Source: Semisulcospira habei | Taxonomy: Eukaryota; Mollusca; Gastropoda; Semisulcospiridae | Reading direction: 5' to 3' | Assembly (NCBI GenBank): GCA_036245525.1 | Contig: BTPG01000005.1 | Coordinates: 179,121,198-179,185,197 of the forward strand | DNA: 64,000 nt | In this document: piece by piece, positions 10,455 through 60,147 of the stretch | Numbering within the stretch: position 1 is the stretch's first letter | How the letters are laid out: each line of letters starts with the position of its first letter | The notes under the pieces: model-generated | What the model was told of the DNA's origin: nothing | Database searches by the model: none | What the model saw: only the letters and a program-made list of their open reading frames with translations | Position numbers and translations under genes: made by a program

Positions 10455-10535
10455 CCAACTACAAGAGACATAGAACTTCGTGAGCCCCCGCAATAGCGGG
10501 GGCTCACGAAGTTCTATGCCTCTTCCTTGTCCCAC
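10455..10535. repeat. HP-B core, isolated
   Basis: The core hairpin has symmetric changes: both arms read GAACTTCGTGAG or its complement instead of the usual GATCCTCATGAG, around a CCCCCGCAATAGCGGGGG centre. Confidence 0.75.
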
Positions 10536-10642
10536 TTTCTTCAGTGTTACTTGCGCGGGTTTGGTTATCGTGCGTTGCCTTCATTGAATTTAGAGACATG
10601 TTCCATGGCCACTGGCAGTGAAAGTTAAAGCTTTGAACTTAC

Positions 10643-10762
10643 TGGGTCACCTCCATACCACCGTGGGTTTGCGGCCTCTGGCGATCCTAGTCTGTAGACT
10701 CTCCCAAAGTTTGTGTCAAACATGGTGTTGTCCACTATACCATGCGATTCAGGGTACAGGCC
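10643..10762 (-). CDS. ENPP gene B, exon 2 of those visible
   Basis: Forty codons starting GLYPESHGIVDNTMFD and ending WYGGDP. The N of VDNTMFD is the substrate-phosphate-binding asparagine of ENPPs. Acceptor TTTTTCAAG, donor GTAAGT, phase 0 at both ends. Same length and phase as gene A exon 5. Confidence 0.9.
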
Positions 10763-10904
10763 CTTGAAAAAAGGAACAAAACAAGAAATGAAACAATAAA
10801 CACAATACTAAAATATAAATAATAAATAAATAAAGAAAGATATACATTCTAAATAGATACAAGAATGAATAAATAAATAAATAAATAAATCTATCTATCT
10901 AGAC

Positions 10905-12198
10905 TGAATCACTTTGCGCTGGTTCCGACCACTCCCTTAGTCAGGTCCCACCAGGGGCCTCCCTCGTGGTTGGCGACAGTGAAATAACTTTTAGCCAGTC
11001 TGTACGTAATCTGGGAGTTCAGTTCGACTGCAGTATGTCCATGCACCATCACATTACTAATGTGTGCAGGACGGCGAACTTCCAGCTGCGAAGAATCAGC
11101 TCTATTAGACCATTCATCACCCGGTCCGCGACTGTTCAACTTATTTGCTCCCTTGTCCTTAGCCGCTTAGACTATTTAACTCCCTCCTGGCAGGTGTCCC
11201 CCAGAAAGAACTCTCCCGTCTGCAGACAGTCCTCAACAATGCTGCCAGACTTGCTTTTGGCAAATCTAAAATGGACCATGTAACTCCCCTACTTCAGGAA
11301 CTGCACTGGCTACCCATTCAGTTTAGAGTCGAGTACAAGATTGCGGTACTGGGTTTTCGCTGCTTTGATGGATCCCTACCGCCATATCTCTCATCCCTCC
11401 TCAACATCTATCAGCCCTCCCGTTCCCTTCGTTCCTGCTCTGAGAAGCGTTTCTGTGTCCCCAGCATTTCCTCTTGAAGCGGTTTGGCTGCCGGACATTC
11501 CAGTATCAAGCCCCAGTTGTCTGGAACTCACTTCCCCAACACCTCCGGAATGCTGAAAACATTGACGTCTTTAAGACCCAACTTAAAACCTACTTCTTTC
11601 AGCTTGCGTACCATTAATCCACAGATTGTGTGTGATAATGGGCTGGTCTGCATACATATTTCTGTGGCTTATGATGCCTCACCAAGTACCATCATCGTGG
11701 CATTTATTACCTCGGTCCTCCTTTTGTTGACCGTGTAGCACCATCTTGGTGGCTTCACTTTACATCCTTAGTGTATTGACCATTTGGTGGCTCAGACGAT
11801 CACAGGTCATCTATTTGTAGCGCCATCGCGGTTGTGCCGCTGATCTTGGGTCCTCCTTCTGTTGACTTTGTAGCACCATCATGGTGGCTTAGATCATAGG
11901 TCTTTCTTTTGCCGCCCGTTTAGCACCATCGTGGTGGCCTTGATCTTAGGTCTTCCCTCTGTTGACCGCGTAGCACCATCGTGGTGGCGCATCGGCATGA
12001 TCAAAATCTGTTTAACTTGTGATTGTGAATGGTTTTGTTTTGTTATGTGTGTTTTAGTTGTATGTGTGTGCGTAGATTAAACTTTTTTAAAGATAGTGAG
12101 ATTCTGCATATATATACATTTTTTGTAACGCGCTTAGAGCCCACTGCTCATGGGGATTCCGCGAGATATAAATGCTCTTTATTATTATTATTATTATT
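10905..12198 (+). mobile_element. L2/CR1-like LINE, 5'-truncated
   Basis: Frameshifted C-terminal half of a reverse transcriptase ORF2: VRNLGVQFDCSMSMHHH (10995), RLDYLTPSWQ (11170), then LLQELHWLPIQFRVEYK and YQPSRSLRSC (11280-11440), a signature of the L2/CR1 groups. The RT active site is missing. The 3' region at 11720-11995 carries spaced GTAGCACCATCGTGGTGGC motifs. It ends with AACGCGCTTAGAGCCC...GATATAAATGC and ATT repeats that abut the next LINE. Confidence 0.75.
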
Positions 12199-14400
12199 AT
12201 CTATATCCCGTAGTCTTGCCGACCGTTGGGGTACCACTGATGACTTGGCAACCAGCTCCCTCCATTCCTCTCTGTTCTCTGCCATTCTCAGCGTATCGCC
12301 CAGCTTCAGTCCTATCCACTCTGAGATATTGTCCTCCCATCTTTTCCTCTGTCTTCCTCTCCTTCGTCCTCCTTGCACAGTGCCTTGCAGGATTGTTTTG
12401 GTAAGCCCTGCTGAACGCGTGACATGCCCATACCACTTCAGTTTGCGTTGTCTCACAATGGCTAATAAGTCTTCATAGGGCCCGATGGCTTGCCTGATTC
12501 TGCTTCCCACTTCCTCGTTTGTGATGTGATCTCTGTATGAGATGCCAAGCAACCTTCGAAAACATCTCATTTCAGTGGCTTGTATCCTCCTTTCAAGGTC
12601 TGCTGTGAGGGTCCATGACTCGCAGGCATACAAGAACACTGAGATGACTAAGGAGCGCATCAGTCTGATCTTGGAGCAGAGTGTGATGTTTCTGTCCTTC
12701 CATATGGTCTTCAATCTTGTCAGTGCTGTTGTCTGCGCAATCCTGGACAGTATTTCTGGTTTTGATCCCTCATCTGTCACAACGGCTCCTAAGTATTTGA
12801 ATTTCTTAACTGTTTCCAGTTTTTGGCCTCCAACCATGATTTCAGTGCCAATGCCACTGGCGTTATTGGTCATCAGTTTGGTCTTCTCTGCACTGATTTC
12901 CATCCCATATGCAATGGCTGTACTATGCAGCTTTTCCACCAGCTGAGCTAGCTCCTTCTCTGTTCCTGCAAGGCCATCAATGTCGTCCGCAAAGCGCAAG
13001 TTCGTGATTGTTCTGCTTCCAATACTGACAGTTCCTTCATGATCTTTCAGAGCGTCCGTCATGATTCCAGGAAGATGTTGAAAAGAGTAGGTGAGAGCAA
13101 GCAGCCTTGTCTGACTCCAACTGTAGTCCTAAACCAGTTTCCTATTTTGCCGTCGAAGCAGACTGCGCTAGTGGCCTTGTTGTAAAGGTTTGCTATGACT
13201 TTGATCAGGTTGGCATTGATGTTGTATAGCTTCACGGTGGACCAAAGGGCTGCATGCCACACCCTGTCAAACGCTTTCTTAAAATCCACAAAGACATGAT
13301 AGAGGTCCTGCTGGTGCTGGAGGTATCTCTCACATAGAACTCTCAGGTTGAAGATCTGCTCAGTTGTGCTGCGCCCAGGTCTGAAACCTGCCTGTTCCTC
13401 AGCTATGATTTCTTCTGCCTGTGGCTTCAGCCTGTTCAGTAGGATCTTTAACATGACTTTGCTTGGGTGGGATATAAGACTGATCGTGCGATAGTTCTGT
13501 CATTGATGTAAGTTGCCTTTTTGGGGGAGAGTTATTATAAGTGATTGGGTCCATGGTGTGGGCCAATCCCCTGACTGCCAGATCTTATTGCAGATTGTTA
13601 GTAAGGCGCTTATCGTGTTTTCTCCCCCTTCTTGGACTAGCTCTGCAGGGATGTTGTCTGCTCCTGCTGCCTTCCCTTTCTTCAGCGACTTCACTGCAGC
13701 CTCTACTTCTTCTCGGAGGATGGGATAGTTGCCATTGTTGGTCACGGGTGGGTTGACAAGTATGCCTGGGTCCCCTGCAGCTTGGTGGTTGTACATATCT
13801 GCGCAGTACTCTGTCCATCTCTTCAGTATGTCTTGGTCTTCCGTAAGACAGTTCCCTTCACTATCTTGAATGATCGAGGAGCGTCCTTGTTTTACACTGG
13901 TCAGGTCTTTCACCAGCTGGTATGCTTTTTTGCTATTATTTTTGTTCAGATTTTCTTCTACGTGTTTACACTGATCTTCAATCCACTTATTCTTTGCCTT
14001 TTTCATGCTTTTCTTGATATCCTGGTTAATTTCCCTGTATTGTTTAGCTCCTTCTACCTCTGGTTTCTTTCTCTTTAATTCTCGACGCTTGTCACATAGA
14101 ACAAAGATGTCAGCTGTAACCCAAGGTTTCTTTGCTTGTCGGTGTTTGCCAAGGATATCACTGGCTGTTTGGGTTACAACAGTGTTAAATGTGTCGATCA
14201 GTGTGTCCACGTCCATGTCTTCAGCACCTAGAAGTAGCAGTGGTGCGAATTTTCCTCCTATCTTTGCCTGAAAGGCTTCTACTACCTCTGGGTCTTTCAG
14301 CTTCTCGAGGTCAAACTTGATTCTGGTGGGACCCTGCTTGTTGACCTTCTTTAGGCGGAGTCGGAAGGTCATCATCACTAAGTCATGGTCGCTTTCAATA
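12180..14400 (-). mobile_element. RTE-like LINE, 5'-truncated and frameshifted
   Basis: On -, the copy begins near 14400 at ESDHDLVMMTF (the last endonuclease motif) and continues through KAAGADNIPAELVQ, a frameshift near 13460-13500, HVFVDFKKAFDRVWH, GVRQGCLLSPTLFNIF, a stop or shift near 13060, LRFADDIDGLAG, GRRRGRQRKRW and a stop near 12190 in (ATT)n. FADDI, the KYLG box and the C-terminal RRRGRQRK box are typical of RTE-type elements. Nearly all of the endonuclease is missing and at least two frame breaks exist. Its 3' end meets the 3' end of the preceding LINE. Confidence 0.82.
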
Positions 14401-14484
14401 AATAAATAAATAAATAAAGAAAGAAAGAAAGAAAGAAAGAAATACAATTCTAAACAGATACAAATCAATCAACCAACCAACCAG

Positions 14485-14517
<33 letters not shown>

Positions 14518-14730
14518 TTGTAAACAGGTCCAAGTATAAATAAATAAATAATTAAATAAATAACTAAATAAATAACTACAAAAATGAATAGCCAATGAAC
14601 TAATAAAAACAAATAACACTAACAAATTAATAATATAGCTACCAAACAAAAGCAACAAACAGATACGGATATCAGGAAATCAGTCAATCATTCCATCAAC
14701 CAATTAATTAATCAATCAATCAATAAAGAT
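14398..14730. repeat. A/T-rich low-complexity tract (AAAT, AAGA, CAAT repeats)
   Basis: Blocks of AAAT at 14398-14418, AAGA, CAAT at 14480-14515 and further AAAT units. No gene is seen. Confidence 0.85.
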
Positions 14731-14842
14731 TGCCCCCTTCTCTCTCACAATGCCCCCCTCTCCCCCCCCCTTTCCCCCTCCTTCCAACGCTTTAGGTTAA
14801 CGTTGAATTCCCGAAAGTAAGGCGACTGTGAACGAAACTTAC

Positions 14843-15008
14843 GGTTGCAATGGTGTAGTGGTTGGGAAATGTGAGAGAAGGATAAGCTGATAGCAGGCGC
14901 CTGGAGTGAACGCCTTCCTTGATCAAGCGTTCAATATTTGGGGTGACGCCGTACGTCAGATAGTCCGCCCGAAATCCGTCCAGAGAAATCATCAGGACCG
15001 GCTGATAC
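14843..15008 (-). CDS. ENPP gene B, first catalytic exon
   Basis: Encodes YQPVLMISLDGFRADYL, then YPSLTFPNHYTIAT. The D of SLDGF is a metal ligand, and the T before FPNHY is the family's catalytic nucleophile. Acceptor ATTATCAG, donor GTAAGT, incoming phase 2 and outgoing phase 0, as in gene A exon 4. Only 538 bp separate it from the gene A stop codon, and no membrane or signal exon is visible there. Confidence 0.9.
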
Positions 15009-15064
15009 CTGATAATGAAACGAAGATAAAAAAGATCAGGTTAAGAATCCCATAAGTTCAACCT

Positions 15065-15150
15065 TCACATTTTGGCTGTCGGTAGCGCTTTTTTGTCGAG
15101 GTGTTTCCTGCAGGAATCATCTCGTCAAAAGTTGCTACCGATTGCTAAAT
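15065..15150. repeat. HP-C foldback element, copy 2
   Basis: TTTTGGCTGTCGGTAGCG ... GTTGCTACCGATTGC arms. The TTAA ends are eroded. Confidence 0.65.
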
Positions 15151-15366
15151 ACTAAAACACCAGAACGGAAGAATAAATATTGGAAGGAATGGAGTGAAGA
15201 ACTCTACAAACAACTTTGTTACTGCAATTACTAAATTACCAATGTATATGCTTTTATACCTATCGAGTTGAAAACTTCCATATTCTTCAAGGGCATTTTA
15301 AATTAATAAAACCTAAATCTTCTTCTGGCTGCTTGGTATTTTGCTTTTGACAGACAGGCAGACAAA

Positions 15367-15405
<39 letters not shown>

Positions 15406-15546
15406 ATAGAATTTAAAATGTCCAGAATGCGGTAAATGTGAACTCTACATTTCAAAATTAAAACCTTCTTTGTCATGACGCAAAAAATGCACCATAAATG
15501 GAAAATTACAATATACTATTTCGTTGCGAGAAATACAATGCGACGC
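15150..15546. other. Spacer between ENPP genes A and B
   Basis: A/T-rich, with (TAAA)n at 15364-15408. I see no coding exon on either strand. Any promoter or 5' exon for gene B would have to lie here or further upstream within gene A. Confidence 0.5.
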
Positions 15547-53640
<38,094 letters not shown>

Positions 53641-53760
53641 CCTGCCGGGACTTGATATTGTTGTTACAAGTTCAAGTGTCCGGACCCTTCAGTTGTTGAT
53701 AGAGCCTGTATAGCAGAGAAAACAGAGTTTGAATGATTTAAAAAATAAAAAAAAATAAAA

Positions 53761-53974
53761 AAAACTCATTCGACCCCGACTCACCACAGCAAGACATGGA
53801 TTCAACAAGATATGTGAAGGGTGGTACCAGAATAGCTTGGCGCCCAATTGGCGCCAAGCTATTCTGGCACCACCCTTGAACTATCATAGTTGATCTGTCC
53901 TCTTAATTGTAATACATTCTTTAGAAGACAATTCAAAAGTTTGGGGATTTCGACCTTGGGGCACAGTGGGTCAA
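53761..53974. repeat. HP-A, AATAGC subfamily
   Basis: Both arms read GCCAGAATAGCTTGGCGCC or its complement, against AGATTAGC in the main family. Ends AACTCATTCGACCCCGAC and TTGGGGCACAGTGGGTCAA. Confidence 0.8.
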
Positions 53975-54296
53975 GGTCTCTTCACATCTTAGTGACTTTA
54001 GAAAAACCAAAACACGTAAACAAACCCTCTTTAAACTCGAAACTTAATAATCTAATCTATACATGCACGACGAAAGTTTTCCTACAGGAATTTGACACAT
54101 TAAATTAACAATAGTTGTTGCTATGCTTGTATGAAAAATGTCTTTGATGGTTCTTACTAGATCATCAATATTTATACCATTTTGTCGAAACAAATTTGTT
54201 ATAATTGGGTATTCGAGTGTTATATGATGAATAGAAAAGGATTCGGCAGAACATTTACAAGTTATATCTTTAGAAAAAAGAGTGGTTGAGCTAGCT

Positions 54297-54378
54297 CGGT
54301 GTGTGGTCTGTGTTATTGGACCTTACCGCATAATTATAGCCGTGAGGTCAAAGATCACAGATGAGCACACACATTCTC
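54297..54378. repeat. HP-F short foldback
   Basis: GTGTGTGGTCTGTGTTATTG, GACCTTACCGC ... GTGAGGTCAAAGATCACAGA, TGAGCACAC. Confidence 0.6.
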
Positions 54379-54546
54379 ATTTTTGTGATTGGTTAATTTT
54401 ACTGTGATGCTGAATTTAACGCGATCTCGTCCATAGCAGGCCAACGAGATTTTATTGTGTTACAATGAAAATCTCACTTTTCACAAAAAATGAACTTACT
54501 GTCAAAGGGCACACCTTTGTACTCGCAGCCTAAAATAGGACAACAT

Positions 54547-54760
54547 TTAACTCATTCAGCCCCGACACACCACAGCAAGACATGGATCGAGCATGATCGT
54601 TCAAGGGTAGTGCCAGAATAGCTTGGCGCCCATAGGCGCCAAGCTATTCTGGCACCACCCTTGAACTACCACGCTCGATGTGTCTTTAGAATTGTAATAC
54701 AGTCCTTCCGAAGGCAACTTGAAAATTTGGGGATTTCGGTCCTGGGGTAGGATGCTTTAA
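54547..54760. repeat. HP-A, AATAGC subfamily
   Basis: TTAA at both ends. Arms GTGCCAGAATAGCTTGGCGC and complement, with GCCCATAGGC at the centre. Closest relative is 53761-53974. Confidence 0.83.
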
Positions 54761-54772
54761 GACAGTACTTAC

Positions 54773-54825
54773 TTTCTCAGGTAACTATCTATCTTCACAA
54801 CACGTACACAGTAACCCGTCGAAAA
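54773..54825 (-). other. Exon-like segment upstream of gene A
   Basis: Acceptor CTTGTTATAG and donor GTAAGT bound 53 nt that can read FSTGYCVRVVKIDSYLR. The next such segment, 54500-54529 (acceptor CTATTTTAG, donor GTAAGT), puts a stop in that frame, so these could be 5' UTR exons or chance. Confidence 0.25.
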
Positions 54826-54834
54826 CTATAACAA

Positions 54835-55345
54835 GAAGAGGATTTCATCCTAAAGTCTACCGTATTGTTTGGAGCTCACACGAGTTTTTCTTTTAGGGAC
54901 ATTCAGAGTTGTTCATATTTTTCAGCTTATCCTTCTGATCCATTTCTCTCCCCTCTTAGCCAGCCTCTGATCAACACAAACGCCGGCGCACACAAATAAA
55001 GACGGACACACGGCGCTTCCCGCCATTAGTACGCTCTGTGGACTCGTGTAGCGACAGGAATTCTGAAGAAGAAGAATAATTGCAAGAGCAGCAAAATGAC
55101 GTCACTATAAGCTTCACGTCATGGCATCGCTAGTCTCACGTCGCCGTGGACACAGTGACGAATTTGATGCTTGACGTCACTTATCCAAAAGACACGCAGC
55201 TTCCCAGGGCTGACTGTTTTCTTCCACATAGCCTCTGCCAGGGGTGAATGTTTGATGGGAGTTTATACTGGAGCCAAAACTGACAAAAACGAATTAATTA
55301 TTATTCCGAAAGTTGAAAGGGGTACAACGCTGGATTACGAACTCA
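54835..55345 (+). repeat. Dispersed repeat G, copy 3
   Basis: See 40755-41290. Conserved blocks include GTATTGTTTGGAGCTCACA and ACACGGCGCTTCCCGCCATT, plus GGGCTGACTGTTTTCTTCC. Confidence 0.7.
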
Positions 55346-55389
55346 TCCATTTCAAAGCTATCTATCCAAACTTCCAAGTCAAGTCAAGT

Positions 55390-55560
55390 AACTTTATTCT
55401 TCCAAATACATGTTGCCACGTACAGGAAAATTTATTTCGCCACCTCAGGTGCAACTCGCAATCACCCAAACTTACACAACATTTACAACAACAAATGGAC
55501 AATGGCCGAGCCCTCGCAGCGCGGGGTCTCATGAGAATCCGTTATGCCTCTTGCAGACGG
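55390..55560. repeat. LINE 3' end fused to an HP-B arm
   Basis: AAGTAACTTTATTCTTCC and GCAACTCGCAATCACCC resemble 42765-42960. 55510-55560 is an HP-B half (GCGGGGTCTCATGAGAATC ... CTCTTGCAG). Confidence 0.5.
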
Positions 55561-55667
55561 ATGGTGTTCGATGTAACTCAAAGATCACAAACCATAAATT
55601 ACATGTAGGTTTACAGCCCATTTGAGCCAAGCAGGATCTGAAAAACTGAAAAGATTTTGTAACTCTT

Positions 55668-55876
55668 CATTGCCAGTGAACGTATAATCTATCATTGAAA
55701 TCATTGTAAATTCAGAGTCAAAGATCCACAACTGGCGAAGGAACATTGATTCATAACGGTTTCAGCAAGAGGCGTAGACCCTCATGAGCCCCAGCGACAG
55801 CGGGGGCTCATGAGGATCTATACCTCTTGCAGTTGGGTGGTGTTCAGGTTTTCCTCGGCAGTGAAGGGGTTACTGA
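55668..55876. repeat. HP-B foldback element
   Basis: TAACTCTTCATTGCCAGTG ... TCGGCAGTGAAGGGGTTAC; core centre GCCCCAGCGACAGCGGGGGC. Confidence 0.78.
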
Positions 55877-56176
55877 GCGCGAGCGTATTCGACAAAAGCG
55901 CGAAGACTTCTACTTTCCGTCGTCGTCGTATTGCCGAGACATCTCAGTCTCTCGAAATTTCTAAACGGTTGGAAAACAAGTCAAACACCTCAATGACACG
56001 AGCGGCAGCCCACGACGACTTGCCCAGCTGCTTTGTGAAATCTAGAGCTAAAACGTGACTGCCAAGCTTGTAAAAATGCAAAGAAACGCTATTTAACAAA
56101 AGAAGAGAGAACTGACGAAACACGACTATATAAAACGACGAGTACAAAACAGCCTGGGTTTGATAGTTTTCCTTTC

Positions 56177-56390
56177 AAACCTTCACTGTCGAGAAAACGT
56201 TCAGTATCGCCACCCAAATGCAAGAGGCATAGATCCTCATGAGCCCCCGCAATTGCGGGGGCTCATGAGGATCTATACCTCTTGCAGAAATCAATTTTTA
56301 TCTATTTCTCTTGGACGGTTATGGATTTTGGTCGTTGAATGAACACTGATATCAGAAAAAGAAATATGCGTACAGTGGCAAGGTAGTGCA
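56177..56390. repeat. HP-B foldback element
   Basis: AAACCTTCACTGTCGAG ... core CCCCCGCAATTGCGGGGG ... ACAGTGGCAAGGTAG. Confidence 0.78.
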
Positions 56391-56589
56391 TGCACCTTTC
56401 TCTTGCAGCTTCAAGAGCACAAACAATCCATTGTATTTCTGAATATTTGATGTTGTTGTTGGTGTTGTTAGGGTGGAAGGATATTTCTCAGCCCTCGTGA
56501 GGCAATTTTGTCACCTTCTAAGTTCACTGTTCGTAAATAAATTATGTGTACATGCAATGCATGTACACAATTTTACAAAGTATACTTAC

Positions 56590-56661
56590 TCACTGCACAC
56601 ACCAGCTTCGTGGACGCACATGTTATATGTGTCTCCAAAGCTGAGATGTACACTGAGTGTA
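56590..56661 (-). other. Exon-like segment upstream of gene A
   Basis: Acceptor TTGTCCTAG and overlapping donors GTGAGT/GTAAGT bound 72 nt that can read VHLSFGDTYNMCVHEAGVC. A similar segment at 57380-57429 (donor GTAAGG) can read VTRSSGRLRTIENLRQ. Phases do not link them to each other or to gene A exon 1. An unresolved separate gene is possible. Confidence 0.25.
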
Positions 56662-56933
56662 CTAGGACAAGCTTTATGTGCTTATTGCCTGAATAGTCAG
56701 TGGTCTTCAGAGCGTGGTCGCCGCGTGGGAGCGCTGTGGCCACCAGCTACAATGGCCTTGACCATGAGAGCACGGTAGAACACCCGTGTGACCGATTCAC
56801 CCTTGACACACTACATCTTTGTGTGTGGGGGCGCGGAGAGGAGGGTAGGGGGGAGGGGCGGAGGAGGCTTTTGTGTGCGCGCCATTATGTATACATTTGT
56901 GTGCGTGCCTGAGTGTGCCGTCTGTTTGTGTTC

Positions 56934-57128
56934 CTTTAACCCCTTCGCTGCCAGCGGACGCGAAATGCGAGTCTGAACTCACAGCACACTGATCGACTGA
57001 CATTGGCATAGAGAACACAACGTAACGGCGACCAAAGAACAGCCATAAAGAACACAGGACTAGCAAGAGACATAGATCCTCATGAGACTGCGGGGATACA
57101 TGAGGGTTTATGTCTCTTGCAGATGGTT
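56934..57128. repeat. HP-B element, core shortened
   Basis: TTTAACCCCTTCGCTGCCAGC at the left; core CAAGAGACATAGATCCTCATG with a short GAGACTGCGGGG centre near 57065-57120. Confidence 0.65.
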
Positions 57129-57789
57129 CTTCTTTAACTTAAATTGTTCCGGGAGTTAAGTGCTTAACTTGATACTTGACACCTTGACCACTAGGGACCG
57201 GAGAGGCCGTCTTTCCCGCCGTCAGTAGGTGAGCTGGAGTTACGAGAATCAAACTTGTCATGTCTGTGCTATAATAAGTATGCTCTTAACATCAATTCAC
57301 TTGTGATACACACATAATATAAATAAGTCATATACTCTGACACATATCCACACACCTGAATTAGTTTAACGGACCTTACCTGTCTTAGGTTCTCAATTGT
57401 GCGGAGCCGGCCGGAACTCCGAGTGACGTCTAACACATATGAAAGTATGTAAACAACCTTCAACGAATATGTGTTAAAAAAAAATAAATAAAAAAAAAAC
57501 AAACAAAAAAAAAACCTTAAAAAAATTTCGGTCTATATTGTAAAAATTATTGACACAAATGCAATCCTATATATCGCTAACCTCAACTTTACTGCCTCCC
57601 ACAATAATTACAGTTCAGTCTTCTCTCTATTCGGAACCTATAGCATACTAACACCTGCACAGAGTAAACTGAACATGAATCCGTACGTACACCGTGCATC
57701 CAGACATCACTTATCTACAGTGATTTATCTATTTCCTCGCATCATTCAACTTAGAACCTCTTTATAAGCGCTACTCATAAGTCACAGGA

Positions 57790-57885
57790 AAAATCGGCCG
57801 TCTCAGCTCAAGGGTAGTGTCTGATTAGCCTGCCGGCGCCAAACTAATCAGGCACTACCCTTGAGTTATCATGGTCTCTATACGG
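57790..57885. repeat. HP-A arms, diverged
   Basis: CTCAAGGGTAGTGTCTGATTA ... TAATCAGGCACTACCCTTGAG in a shortened copy without termini. Confidence 0.65.
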
Positions 57886-58176
57886 CAAGACGTTAAACCA
57901 AACCTGCAGCCATGAAGCTTCTGCAGTTGACGTTGTGAGGGAAAGTGTTATCGTTATCATATGAGTAACTGTACTCGGTGATAACAGATACATATGGCGA
58001 CAGCAGGTGTTAGATTTCAGGCATCCCGCATCAGTAGCTGCGAAAGTGTGGTGTAGCGTTACCGCCCTTGCTGTAGGACATTTTGCAGCGGGGCGCCTTG
58101 AATGAGTTAACCCCATGTTCTTGCACCCACCAGAACTGTGACTGAACAGTACGGATGGCTGCACGCCCGCACAAGT

Positions 58177-58257
58177 TTAACCCTTTTGCTGTCCGTACTG
58201 AGCAAGAATCACCTCGACAAAAAAAAAAAAAAAGCGCTACGAACAGCCAAAGGGTTA
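58177..58257. repeat. HP-C foldback element
   Basis: TTAACCCTTTTGCTGTCCG ... GAACAGCCAAAGGGTTAA, with an A-run in one arm. Confidence 0.8.
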
Positions 58258-58752
58258 ATGGATGAACGCATATTACATTAATGCTATTCCGTGTATGTTT
58301 TGACCGCACAGTTATATATCAAATTCAACAACAGCACGCACGTCAGCGGTCGAAAGAGGATACAGTCATGTGTCATCTAACACGAGATGGCGTCACACGA
58401 ACGTACTCACGCATGACGCTCACTTTCTGAGAAGAGCGGCAGATCTGCGTGTAATGTACGCACAGACGCAAGTACGCACGCACGCACGCATAAACACTGA
58501 CGCACCATTATCATGTGTGAATGCATTCAGTCTTTTAACCGTAACTTCAGTCCCTGGATAAACCTAACGACACTTGCCGTCTGAGGACCAGAAAGGCTCG
58601 TGAGAATCTACGACTCTTGCGGACAAAAGGAGGGCTAGTCTCTAAACACAGAACAAACGTAAATTCTTGGTACAATATGTCAACCTCGGTATTTACGCGA
58701 TCAAGCATACCGCGGTACGCTGTGCTGATAAAACGCGCCCGCAGGGATGTTT

Positions 58753-58832
58753 GGTGAACAAAAGGTCCTCGGGCCGACGGATGTGCGCGGGCCAGCTAAA
58801 TCTGATGTCGACCTGAGGACCTTTTGCTTACA
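58753..58832. repeat. HP-D element, shortened
   Basis: GAACAAAAGGTCCTCGGGCC ... GACCTGAGGACCTTTTGC. Confidence 0.75.
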
Positions 58833-58911
58833 AATTGGTATTCTTCACACATATATCTACATGTAGATTTAGCACTGCAAATTAATAACGCGACCGCCTT
58901 ATAAATCTTCC

Positions 58912-58987
<76 letters not shown>
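58912..58987. repeat. (ATT)n microsatellite
   Basis: About 25 uninterrupted ATT units. Confidence 0.97.
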
Positions 58988-58988
<1 letters not shown>

Positions 58989-59200
58989 ACGCAATCTGAC
59001 TTCACGGACCCCGCGCACTGTGATATACTGAGGCTGACCTGTAGCGTCTTAGGAGGACAAGTCGGTCTGCTGGGCTAAAGACGGGCTGGCTGGCTGGCTG
59101 GCTGGCCTAGTGAGCGGTGTGACAATAATGTGTTTACTTGGACGAGTATGCTCTTTGGGTGTACATAACAGCAATTGTTACCTAGGCCCCGATCCCGGAT

Positions 59201-59800
59201 CATCATCATCATCATCAGTCCCTTGCCCGAACTGGGCGTTGGGGGGACTGAAAGGCAGCAGCAACAGACAGTGCTCTCCACTGAGTTCTATTTTGGGCGG
59301 TGGCAAGCAAGTCTGGCATCTCGAGTTCGGTCCATTCTTTTATGTTTGCGACCCAACTCTTTCTCTGACGACCTCGCCGACGACTTCCTTCGAGAGTGCC
59401 TTGGAGGATAGTCTTGGACAAGGTGTTGTGTCGGGTCACGTGGCCAAACCAAGCAAGCTTGCGCCGTTTCACGGTTGCCAGAAGAGGTTCATGTGGGCCC
59501 ACCAGGGAGGTGACGATGCTCCGTACATATTCGTTGGTTTTGTGCTCGCGGTACGAGATGCGGAGCAACTTCCTCAGGCACTTGTTCTCAAAGGCCTGGA
59601 TTTTCTTTTCTGAGTCTGCAAGCAGTGTCCAAGTCTCACAGCCGTAGAGTAGAATAGACACTACGAGGGACTTGTAAAGCCTGTACTTGATGGTGAAGCT
59701 GATGGAGTTACTTCGCCATATCCTGTCCAGCCTGGCAATTGCGGATGTTGCTGTACCTATCCTGATACGGATCTCTGCTACGCAACTACCGTCTTTGGAC
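59201..59800 (-). mobile_element. RTE-like LINE 3' fragment with target-site duplication
   Basis: On -, one open frame from about 59800 to 59215: RLDRIWRSNSISFTIKYRLY, LLYGCETWTLL, GRRRGRQ-like RRRGRQRKSWVAN, then a stop and (TGA)n tail at 59201-59218. The sequence GATCCCGGAT occurs at both 59191-59200 and 59801-59810. Everything upstream of the YLG-box region is missing. Confidence 0.85.
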
Positions 59801-60147
59801 GATCCCGGATACAAACTTGTAAAAGTATATGTGACAAAAAGTATTCACATCTCATCCAGAGAAAACTTCTTGTTTATTCTGTTCCGAGAAAACACAGTTC
59901 GTACGCACCTCTGCACGCCCTACCCAGATAGAATAACCTTAGCGCATTGTTAGCTTCTGCGTTTAATTTAACATTAGCTTATTACGTTAGGATTAAGGGA
60001 TCTGCTCATTTGATCTGCGTATTTTTAACGTGTGTGTTCTAACCATGTTATGTTAGATTCAAACGTTAAAATGACGATAATCAAACGAGCAAAGTTATGA
60101 GAGACTAACGCTAGAATGCCGGCAAACGTTAGAAACACGTAATCATA

